Below, piece by piece: positions 36,466 to 46,077 of a DNA stretch of 64,000 bases. This DNA comes from Tenrec ecaudatus (Eukaryota > Chordata > Mammalia > Afrosoricida > Tenrecidae). Positions within the stretch are counted from its first letter, which is position 1. Each line of letters opens with the position of its first letter. A model generated the notes under the pieces. That model had not been told where the DNA came from. It did no database searches and saw only the letters and a list, made by a program, of their open reading frames with translations. The DNA lies in assembly GCF_050624435.1 (NCBI RefSeq), contig NC_134545.1:84269563-84333562 (forward strand). The letters run 5' to 3'. A program made the position numbers and the translations under genes.

Positions 36466-36821
36466 TACCACGTTTCCCCGAAAGTAAGACATCCCCCGAA
36501 AATAAGACCTCCTTACAGTTTTGCCTCTTGAAATATAAGGCATCTCCCGGAAAATAAGACCTCCCGGAAAATAAGGCCCCCCGAAGCTACTGTAACTCTG
36601 GCCTCGACCGTAGTGGCGAGTGCCACCACGCAGCAGCTCACTGTTGGCCACAGTGCAGCCAGAGCAGATAGGAAGTGAAAGGTCTCTTTTAATAAAACAA
36701 TAAATGTGTACCGTATTCTTGTTCATGGAAAAATAAGACATCCCCTGAAAAAAAAACCTAGCGCATCTTTGGGAACAAAAATTAATATAAGACACTGTCT
36801 TACTTTCGGGGAAACAGGGTA
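36466..36821 (+). mobile_element. TA-flanked MITE (Tc1/mariner-like)
   Basis: 356 bp. Left end taccacgtttccccgaaag, right end cttactttcggggaaacagg-gta: inverted repeats of ~26 bp matching at about 24 positions, bounded by TA. Internal repeats of ggaaaataagacctccc. No transposase. I recall the same end sequence from DNA transposons of bats; family name not known to me. Confidence 0.8.
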
Positions 36822-36965
36822 CCAGTGAATTGGCTCAATCACTGTGGGGGTGGATTCCCCAACCCTCAAATGGGTCCTCAGGAGTGGCTTTGTGACTGGA
36901 GAATAGGAAAGACATAAGGGCACAGGGCTCCTCGTCCCTATGTCAGGGAAGAGACAGTGAATGTG

Positions 36966-37852
36966 TGAGAGGGTACCCCTCAAACCCAGAAAAAAGCCCC
37001 CCCCTCCCACACACACTAGGTGGAGCTTTTATAGGTCACATTTTTCCTGCTAGGTGAGCATTGAGCAGGTCACTCTGAGTTAGTGCACCCAGTGGCATTG
37101 CCTGGGAAGGTTCTCTTTGGTCACAGTGATTTTTTCATAAAAGCAATTTCACCCAAACCTCCTTTTTTTTCTGTTGGCTGTTTTAAGAGAACAGTGTGTG
37201 GCTGTGAAATTTTGTTTCCTGCTAAGAAAGAATGCCCCAGAAACTGTTGTGATGTTGAACAGAGTACAAGGACAGCGCTCTGGGAAAAACTCAAGTGTTA
37301 CAAGTGGTTTACTTGTTTCAAAAAAGGCAAAATGTTGATTGATGACAACATCCACTCCTAGTGCATTTGGAGTTTGTTCTACCAGGCCAGACTGTTAATC
37401 AAGCTTTGTATTTGGAGGTCATGAAAAGATCGTGCAACTATATGACAAAAAAGGCCTGATTTATGGCAGATGCGAGACAGGTTTTGCTACCATGACAATG
37501 CACTTGCTCAAGCAGCCATCTCAGTGTGCCAATTTTTGGCAAAAAACAGCATGCTTCTCTTGGCCCACTCACCTGACCTCTGTGTGACTTCTTTTTGTTT
37601 CCAAGAATGAAGAGGGACATAAAAGGACAGCAATTTGACAAGTTAGTAGAGGTGGAAAAATAAATGAGGGAGGTGCTATCAGCCATCCAAACAGATGAGT
37701 TTGAAAAATGTTTCTGAGAATGGAATTGCAGATTTAACAAATGTATTAAGTGCAATGGAGAGTACTTTGAAGGTGATAAGGTTGTTTGGTAAACAAATTT
37801 ATATACATAGTTTGAAAAAGGGTCCGTTTTGGGGGAGTACCCCCTCATATTT
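36966..37852 (+). pseudogene. decayed mariner transposase with remnant TIRs
   Basis: N-terminal helix-turn-helix wording KFCFLLRKNAPETVVMLN (about 37206-37260), then after a frameshift WFTCFKKGKMLIDDNIHS; the linker is deleted and the catalytic part resumes near 37370 (PGQTVNQALYLEVMKR) with YHDNALAQ and AHSPDL, the D...D34D region. Stops and frameshifts throughout. Ends gagggtacccctcaaaccc and gagtaccccctcata are worn inverted repeats. ~890 bp against ~1.3 kb for an intact mariner. Confidence 0.82.
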
Positions 37853-38784
37853 TCCAGTGGGTATATATAATGGGTCTTACAAATCTTTCAAAAGGCATAT
37901 ATGTCATCCATCAAACATATTACATAGTCAATGGGTAATATCATAAGTGGGTAGCCCAGTAACCAGGCAATGAAATGACTCAGGCTTTAACCTAGAGCGA
38001 GTTGACCTTGAATGCCCCTGCAATCTATGATTCCTATCAACAAGCGATGTCAAAGCATTTTGCTACATTTTATGGTGGGTCAGGGTGTACACCGGATTGC
38101 CCTTATCTACAGATAACCTTCAGGCATAGTGAATGGCCAGACACGAGAATGATTCTTTAAACATTGCTCCTTAATGGAGGGCTGGGCGTGGAGGGGCACA
38201 TTATTCGTCCTGGAGAACGTGTATTTGAAAATATTTCTATCTTGGAACAATAGAGATCTTTCTCAAAATAGGGCTAGCTTTCCATGCCCGTGGTTGTGTG
38301 TGTAGAAATAAGGTCAAATACCGTCTGCCAAGTTCTCAGTTCACCATAAATAACATGTGCTGGGCTCCTCCTCATCATTTCTGCAGTGATTGGGGCCTTA
38401 AACGTGTACAAGCGTCCATTCAAGGTGCAACAATAGACATCTACTCACGCGGATGACAGGAGGAGGAGTCCCAGGCGGGAGGCGGAGACTGTCTCCGTGA
38501 ACAGCTGCCTCCTTCCCCGTGCCATCAGAAACACCTGATGGTGCTCAGCTGCCATTGCTAAACAGGTTGCTCAAAGATTCCATAGAAGAATCAAGAGCCC
38601 AAATGGGAGGGGAAGTAGCATGAACCCCAGTGGAGTCCTGGGGGCCAGAGGAACCTCGGAAACGATTGTCCTGAAACTCTTTAAACCTAAAACCAAACGT
38701 ATCCCCTGAATTCTTAATACCAAACAAGAGTTTAGCCAAACTAGTAAAAGAGGTTGACCTTGAGCAGGTTGCTCTTTTAAGAAC

Positions 38785-38950
38785 AATGAGCGCAGGTGGC
38801 ACAGTGAATTAAGCACCGGGCTGCTAGCTAAAAGCTCAGCAGTTTCAACCCACCAGCTGCTCTGTGGGAGAAAGATGAGGCTGCCCGCTCCTGTCAAGAT
38901 TTGGCAATGCTCTGGAGTTGATTCAGCGCTGCAGGGTCGCTGTGGGGAAG
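38785..38950 (+). repeat. AfroSINE
   Basis: gcgcaggtggcacagtgaat, aaagctcagcagtttcaacc, gcgctgcagggtcgctgtgg. Intergenic; 37853-38784 to its left is unrecognised. Confidence 0.8.
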
Positions 38951-39177
38951 GGACGACTCAGACACGGAGGATGTTCATGGTCTCACAACTTGAAGATGGT
39001 CACCGATGTTCCCAAACTACGTGGAGACCCTGCTGATTCTGTGCTTCTGCTGTGAGTATTGTCCAAGGAAATTGAAAGGAAGACCAGGAAGCAATATTGT
39101 GGCTTAGACTGAGTTAGAAAGACCATGCTGATAATGAGGTTAGTTTTCCAATAAGACCAAGATTACACACTACTGGT

Positions 39178-39353
39178 GCGAAAGGGCTCTGGCGATGTTG
39201 CGGGGGAAGCGTTGGGCTGGTAAGGGAGAGGCAGGCGGCTGACACGCACCAGATGGCCCTCATGAGAAAGAGGAGGCAAACTGCCCCTGAAAGAGCCTCA
39301 GCCATGTGGGTCACTCACCGTGGGTTGGAATAGACTCAGTGGCGCTGGGTTGG
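39178..39353 (+). repeat. AfroSINE, diverged
   Basis: gggctctggcgatgttgcgg, actgcccctgaaagagcctc, tggaatagactcagtggcgc. Confidence 0.7.
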
Positions 39354-39656
39354 GTTTTAGAAAGGCTTCACACGGTTTTTTAAAACTCAAAGTGGATTTT
39401 TAAAGTGCATGCCAGAATTGTCTGTAAAAAGCATTGCCGGTTCCCAGTAATCCTTTTCACCACACATGCAAGTAATTGGATATGCTGTAGAATGATTCCT
39501 GAGTGGGGGGTGGGGGAGCTGCTAAAGCAGTTACCTACACTTTATCCCAGATTATGGGCCATAATACAAATGGGTTTAATTGCCAAGGGTGTGCTGGGCA
39601 GTTTTTTTCCCCTTATTTTCTGAAAAGAGGGCAATAGGCCAAGTAAGTTTGGGAAC

Positions 39657-40036
39657 TGTTAGGTAAACCGAGGCATGAAACGAGAAGAGACAGACCATAC
39701 TCACCGAGGACTGATTAAACAGCAGGCTTTATTGGAGACAAGCGGACGGGTTCAACAGCCCACAGTAAAGTGAAGCTGTGGAAGCCGTGCCAGGGGAGCG
39801 CTTGAGGGTTTTTTTTTATAGCCCCCCGTTGAAGCTTCTGGAGAGTTGAGGTAAGGTGTGGTTTTGCTCAGTCGGGCGTATGTGACTGTTTGCTCATTGT
39901 ACAAGGTCAGTCTGTTCTGGTTCTGGGAACAATGATATGGGCGGTCTTTGTTTTTAGAGGGTACAGTTGTTCGCAGAACTAGCCTGTTTCTGGGAAACTC
40001 AGTCTGGGGGAAGGGTGCCCATGCTTTTACCAGACA
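39657..40036 (-). repeat. ERV 3' LTR
   Basis: 380 bp, minus strand TGTCTGG...CTAACA. Minus-strand AATAAA at 39728-39733 and a TATAAAA box at about 39811-39820. Confidence 0.9.
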
Positions 40037-40088
40037 TCCCTGACTCTGTGATAGGGAAAGGGGGCGACAACGATGAGGTCATCCGTGA

Positions 40089-40479
40089 TTACTTCCTGGT
40101 GTTCGGGGGCGTAGTGGGGGAGTTTATCAGACAGAATGCAGGGACTCTGGGCTTGGCACGGACAGCATGGCTTGGTATTGCTGACTCGTTGATGTAATAA
40201 CAGCACTCTTCTTGGAGGTAAAGGCAAGTGCCTCCTTTTTCTGCGGTGATGAGGTCTAAGGCTCGTCGATTTTGTAAGGCAACTTGGGCAACAGAGGTTA
40301 TTTGTCTTTGCAATGAAGCTAGGGATTTGGCAGAGGCCTCTATGGCCAGTTGGAATTGCAGGGTTAGCCTGTCTGTGGGTAGGACTGAATGTGCCAGGGC
40401 CCCTCCGCTAAGTCCCAAGGCTACCGCTAAGGAGTGATAGTCCTGCGAACAACGGAAGAAAAATGGCTCTTTTTGTTCT
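40089..40479 (-). pseudogene. ERV env remnant (SU/TM junction and TM)
   Basis: On the minus strand a furin-type R-T-K-R site at 40468-40479 is followed by a hydrophobic fusion-peptide-like segment, a frameshift near 40410-40440, and in the second frame the CX6CC motif (40200-40226) preceded by the conserved TM ectodomain helix. The frame ends at 40089 without a membrane-spanning segment. Typical of gammaretrovirus-like class I elements; broken and non-functional. Surface-subunit scraps may extend to ~40900. Confidence 0.82.
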
Positions 40480-41407
40480 TCCTGTTGGGGGAAGGTGGGC
40501 TTGGGTGTATATGCTTTGGAATTCTGCCAGTGTGTAAATAGTGAGTTGTGGAATTAGGGTGACCAGAAGGCAAAGGTGGTGAGTTGTCATGTTGGGGCAC
40601 AATACTTTGGAAAAAGTGTGTTTGTACCACAAAAAAAAAAAAGTATCCATTTGGGGCAGCTCTTCGAGAGCCGGGGGTTTGGTATTGGTTTGGAGGTCTG
40701 CGCTAAGAGGATTTGGCGGGGGGTACAGTGGCTACAGAGCTCGGGGTGAGAACGTAAGCCCCAGAAAGCCTGCACATAGGGGATCTCAGAATCCTTACCA
40801 GTACGCCGGCAAAAATTGCCCAGGTCCTTGAAGAACGGTGAAATTGAAAGTACCAGTCGGGGGCCAATGTGACTAGTTGTTTAATTTGTACTGAGGCCAA
40901 GCGGTCTGGGAAAGAAAAAGGAGTATTTTTTCTTCTTTCGTAAGGTCTGAGAATATCCCAATTTGGAAAATTTTGATAACAGGCAGCCTAGGGGAGAATC
41001 GGGGTCAATTTTGGATTGGTTTGTTCCCATGGTGAGCGGAAACGCAGTGCTTTGGCTCTAGGTCAAGAAGTGAAATGGAGTCGGTAGGGGGCTAGGTGAA
41101 CGTCCTCAAGTAGCACCCTCCGGCAAATAAATTGAGAGAGAGAGACTGGGAAAAACATCTCTTTACCCGAGCTCTCTCCCTATGACTCCAGGAGTCGGGA
41201 TAATGGGAAGCGATTCCGGCACGGCCGTGACTTTGGAGAAACGCCTCGGATGGGACTTAACGAGCTAGAGCTGTTGGAATTAAAGAAAATTCAACACAGG
41301 AGTCAGGCTGCTATAAGGAAAAAAAAATAGCGGCTGGTGGTTGAGTGGTCCCTGGTTGGGGAGAGGGGGGCTCGGGACCCCCATTAAAAGGGGAGCTACA
41401 CTCCTCT

Positions 41408-41425
41408 CCCAGGTTTTCGGCACCA
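41408..41425 (-). other. ERV primer-binding site, tRNA-Phe type
   Basis: Minus strand TGGTGCCGAAAACCTGGG, just inside the 5' LTR, matches the complement of the tRNA-Phe 3' end apart from about two changes. Confidence 0.7.
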
Positions 41426-41429
41426 AAAT

Positions 41430-41808
41430 TGTTAGGTAAACTGAGGCATGAAACAAGAAGAGGTGGACCATACTCGCTGAGGATTGATTAAAAAGCAGGC
41501 TTTATTGGGGACAAGCGGATGGGTTCAACAGCCCACAGTAAAGTGAAGCTGTGGAAGCCGCGCCAGGGGAGCGCTTGAGGGTTTTTTTTATTACCCCCCG
41601 TTGAAGCTTCTGGAGAGTTGAGGTAAGGTGTGGTTTTGCTCAGTGGGGCGTACGTGACTGTTTGCTCATTGTACAAGGTCAGTCTGTTCTGGTTCTAGGA
41701 ACAATTATATGTGCGGTCTGTGCTTTTAGAGGGTACAGTTGTTTGCAGAACGAGCCCGTTTCTGGGAAACTCAATCTGGGGGAAGGGTGTCCATGCTTTT
41801 ACCAGACA
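41430..41808 (-). repeat. ERV 5' LTR
   Basis: 379 bp, same ends as the 3' LTR. AATAAA (minus) at 41501-41506. The TATA box of the other copy is altered here (TAATAAA), consistent with loss of promoter activity. Confidence 0.9.
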
Positions 41809-41876
41809 GGAACCATGCTGTAGACTGATGGTAACCATATAAAGAGCAACTATTTAGGGAAGACCGGACCCAAACT

Positions 41877-41985
41877 TGAAGCCATCAAGTCTGTGCCGAC
41901 TGACAACAATCCTAGAGGACAGGGTAGAACTGCCCCTGTGAGTTTCCAAGACTGTCACTCTTTGGGGGAGTAGAAAGCCCCCATT
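41877..41985 (-). repeat. AfroSINE tail fragment
   Basis: ttgaagccatcaagtctgtg, acagggtagaactgcccctg, gtttccaagactgtcactct. Head absent. Just outside the ERV. Confidence 0.75.
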
Positions 41986-42444
41986 TTTCTTCCCCGTTTA
42001 TGGATGAAGGGAGCTGGTGGTCTATATATGTCAGTACGTCTGTGTAAAATGAGCACAAAAATCACCCAAGGTCAAATGGTTCTTGTTGCCAAAAAAAAAA
42101 AAAATTTGCCAAGAATAGATATTGAGCGTCTTTCCAATCTAACAGTCAAGGCCTTGGTTGCCATAATGCCGTTTCTTGCTTTCCATTGAGGGTGATGGGC
42201 TCTGCTGGGGCAATTACTTGCGACCCTGGGCTGTAGATCGCCAGCAAATGACACAGCTCTTCTGAGCTGGCTGACCCTCCAGTCTGCTGTGGCCATTTAT
42301 CCATCCACACGGCATAGATGCTTCTTGAGTGAGCCTATTGTCACTACCCTACCCAGAGCATGCTCTCCCTCCATGCCATCTAAACCTGTCTTCATTAAAC
42401 TAACTTCTTTCTCTTCCAGCATTCTCTCTTGAGAGGCATGTTGT

Positions 42445-42800
42445 GTGCTGTCAAGTTGATGCTGACTCATGTAACCCTAAAAGATAAGGATAGAACTGCC
42501 TCGCAGGGTTTCCTAGTCTGTGGGTGAAACCCTGGCCTGGTAACCAAAAGGTTGCTAGTTTGAACCCGCCAGGCACTCCAAGGTAGAAAGGCGAGGCTGT
42601 TTCCTTCCATGAAGATGGAAAGCCTCAGAACGCCATGGAGCAGATCCACTCTGCCCTGTAGGGTGACCGTAACCTGGAATTGACTCAAGGGCAATGAGTG
42701 GGGAATCTTTACCAGGTCTCTTCTCCTGTAGAGTGGCTGGTGGATTCAAACTGCTGACCTTTAGATCAACAACCTAGTGCTTAAGCATTGTGTCATCAGG
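42445..42800. repeat. AfroSINE composite (reverse, forward, reverse pieces)
   Basis: Reverse tail at 42445-42520 (gctgtcaagttgatgctgac), forward copy to ~42705 (aaggttgctagtttgaaccc; ctgccctgtagggtgaccgt), then reverse head to 42800 (ttcaaactgctgacctttag). Confidence 0.75.
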
Positions 42801-42847
42801 AATTATGGCATAGCTACCCCTACTTAGCCTACAAACTCTGCAGTTTG

Positions 42848-42980
42848 TGGTGGTTCCTAGGTGACACATAGTTTGGCAGTTCAAACCCGCTCCATGGTCC
42901 CATAGATGAAACGGGCCTGGAGGTCTACTTCCGTAAAGGTCAGAACCAGGAAAGCCCTCTGGAGTAATTCTTCCCTGTTA
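42848..42980 (+). repeat. AfroSINE fragment
   Basis: gtttggcagttcaaacccgc and gaggtctacttccgtaaagg, forward. Confidence 0.6.
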
Positions 42981-43010
42981 GCAGAGGGGATCGCTCCAAG
43001 GTCAGAGATC

Positions 43011-43033
43011 AACAACAACAACAACAACAACAA
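43011..43033 (+). repeat. (CAA)n microsatellite
   Basis: Seven to eight CAA units. Confidence 0.95.
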
Positions 43034-43319
43034 AACGAACTCTGCAGATTGTTGTGGAAAACTGTCTCCTCCTCCTCCTCCTCTTCTTTCTGTTTTAGTT
43101 TGACACAACAGAAATGTCTTCTCTCACTTTGGGAGGGAGATCAGCAGTCTGGAATCGCGGTGACAGAGAGCAGGGTACATCCCTGTAGGAGACTTGGGGG
43201 GAGAAACCACCGTTGGCTTCTCTCCTAATTTCTGGTAGTTGCCAGCGACCTTTGACAGGCCTTGGTTTATAGATGCATCACGCCAATCTCTACATCCACC
43301 GTCACATCTCCCTTTTTAA

Positions 43320-44460
43320 AACAAAAAATCCTTGTGGATTAGGTCAAAGTTTACATTTCAGATCATATTAAACTACTTATCCAACTCCCAATAGCTTGCC
43401 CTGCCTCCCCCACTCCTTTGTTCCTCTTCAGTCGAATGTTAGCCTCCTCTTCACCCTAGTTAACACCTGTCTCCCCTTTAGCCTACTGCCTCTCCTGCCC
43501 TCCCAGCCCTGGAACCATCAAAGTCTGGCTGTTGATTTTGAAAATCTTTGCCTTGATTTTTTTTTTCCTTTTAGAAGAGTGGTCTCATACAATATTTGCC
43601 CTTTGGTGGCTGCCTGATTTTACTCAGCATAATGCTGTCTGAATCTAGCCATGCCGTGAGGCACTCCTGCCCATCTGTATCCTTCAGTGATGCAGAGTAT
43701 TGCACTGCATGGTGTCCCAGAATTTACTGATCCATCCTTCCGCTGACGGGCACTGACTTTCTTTCCATCCTCTTGCTGTTGTGAACAGTGCTGCCATAAC
43801 ATGGTGTGCATGTATCTATTGGTGCCCCAGCTCTTCCTTCTTTGGGGTCTATACCAAGTAATGGGATGGCTGGATCGTGTGGTGTCTCCATTCAGTGGTC
43901 ACAGTCCTTTCCTCTGCTGTCACCATGATGCCAGACGTTTGCTTGAGGGACACCCATGTCACTTTCCACACAGATGGCCGTGTTCCTCTCACCAGCAGAG
44001 TATGAGGGCCCAGTCTCTCTGCATTTTGTTTTCTGTTTTAATGAATTTGCAACCAATGCTGGCGTGAGGTGGTATGTCATTGTTGGTTTGATTTGCATCT
44101 CTGGAATGACTAGTGATCGTGCATCTTTCTTCACAGGTGTGTTGGCCACCTGGGTGCCTTCTTGGGTCAACTGTTCAGGGCCTCTTCCCATTGTTTCATT
44201 GGCTTCTTGGACTTTTCTTGGTTAAGCTATTGCCTTTTTCTACAGATTTCAGAGATTAGTCCCTCGCCCAATGTATCATTGCCAAATACCCCCTGCTGCC
44301 ACCCCCTGGCTCCCGCAGTTGATGAAGTCTTTGATGCAGGAGCGTCTTGTTTTTAGAAGGTCACCTGCTGTGTGCCTGGGAAAGTCCCTTCTTGATTCAT
44401 GCAAAATGCCAAGTAAGGTCTTCACCAGCACCGAACGGCCTGCAGGCCTGGGGAGGTAGA
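43320..44460 (-). mobile_element. old L1 (L1M-like), reverse
   Basis: actcagcataatgctgtctg, tgttgtgaacagtgctgcca, taatgggatggctggatcgt, tttgatttgcatctctggaa follow, in order, the reverse of the ORF2 3' end to 3' UTR of ancient mammalian L1. Diverged, no long frame. Confidence 0.8.
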
Positions 44461-44618
44461 CCAGCCGCGCAGACTGGAGATTCTGCTTCCTGAGGCACTT
44501 GGCACGCTGCGTCTGCCAGACTTGGTGCCAAGTGAAACAGTAAAAAATCCGTCAATACATTGTAGGTGACTTAAGATCCTGGAGGCCGGCTGCGTGGCAA
44601 CCAGAGAGGATGGGGGAG

Positions 44619-44623
<5 letters not shown>

Positions 44624-44675
<52 letters not shown>
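44624..44675 (+). repeat. (AC)n microsatellite, 52 bp
   Basis: Perfect AC repeat, the longest in the window. Confidence 0.98.
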
Positions 44676-44677
<2 letters not shown>

Positions 44678-46077
44678 TTGGTTCTCGGGCCTCTGGTTCT
44701 GCAACCAAAACACACCTCAGCACATGACTAGTTTCTTTGGTGTTCCTGACCTTGGAATAAACGCCCTCTAAACAGAGAGGCCCTAATTAATTAATATGGA
44801 GCAACATAAAATTTGAATCTCGGTAAAAGCTCGTCTTTCTAGGACTCTAGAATTCACAAGTTTGTAGACATAATCTCCTTTGATTTTCAAAATCTCAAAC
44901 AAGAGGGAGACCAGCAAGCTACACATTCACAGACGAGGTTATAGATCGTTGCCAGGGTTGCCTGTCCTCTGTGGACCCCAGGGTGGAAGCCAAGGCTAAG
45001 GGCGACTTTCTTCTAGACAGGCTGTTATTGGGGAGGGGAGAGTGGGAGGGGTAGTGAAAGGAAGTTAGTAGGCAAAACGGATTCGGACATTTTCTTCAAT
45101 AACATTCTGTCATGTTTGAAATACCTGACATCTTCTCTTTGTTTTTTTAACTCCTACTTTTCTGACCATAGAAAGTTCCATTTCCTAAATTGCTTAGCTA
45201 GGTCCTTCTCAAATGTTACTGTGCCCTAAGTCACCTGGGGAACTTCTTAAAAGATAGGCTTTGACTCAGCAGTCCCGACATGGGGCCCAAGTCTGCATTT
45301 CCAGCAAGCTCCCCGGTAAAGATGACCATGATGCGGTGGAAGCACATTTTGCAGAGCAAGCGCCTGAGAGACACCTGGTGTTCACAACTGACTCCCATTT
45401 CCAACTCTCCCCTTTCCTAGTGACTCCCCCACTGAATATCCCCAGACCGCCCCCCACTCCCATTCTCAGGCAATCTTATGCCCAAATCAAGGAAGTTTAT
45501 TCCTCCCCATAATTCAATTTTCTGACCTTTGGTCTGTTTTCTCTCTAAATCCTCCTGCTGCCAGATTCACTTTCCTCAAACAGGCAGTCTCGCTAAGAGA
45601 ACCCCGTTTCTTATTACCGGACTCATCACATCTAAAGTCTTTGACTGGGACTTCAAGGCTCTCTAAGGTCTTGCTCACTGTCCATCGGACACACTTAGCA
45701 TTTGGGGAGACAGGGTGGGTTTCCTGGTGTACTGAGGGTCTCCGTGAGGTGGCACCGACCCAATGGCTCCTAACGTCCCCACGTGTTACCTCATTGGATC
45801 TTTACAACTTTTGACGTGGGCGGCATTATTGTCCCTGTGCTGAATGAGGAAAGGGAAGCAGTACTTGGGAGGCAATGAATTGTCAAGGTACAAAGCTAAG
45901 TGGAGCCAGATTGTCTGGCTCCAAAATCAGGGGCCAGACCCGGAGGGCCTAAAAACCCAAGTGTAAATGCAGGACTTGTAAGATGTTGATGTCTTACTTG
46001 GACAAGTCTCAATTTCTTTGGACCCCATTCTAGAATGCCAGGTGGAATCGATGGCCCGTTTCTATTCCCAAGTCTAC
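44676..46077. other. intergenic, nothing recognised
   Basis: 1.4 kb between the microsatellite and the minisatellite with no identified element. Confidence 0.5.

Larger units (their letters stand above)
39657..41808 (-). mobile_element. deleted class-I endogenous retrovirus
   Basis: Provirus in minus orientation: 3' LTR at 39657-40036, internal 40037-41429, 5' LTR at 41430-41808. Flanks are ggaac on both sides (39652-39656, 41809-41813), an exact 5-bp duplication. LTRs differ at about 26 of 380 positions by eye (~7 %), so it is old. Internal region is only ~1.4 kb: leader with primer-binding site, then env remnants; gag and pol are missing. env has a frameshift near 40410-40440 and no membrane anchor. 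Not functional. Confidence 0.9.
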
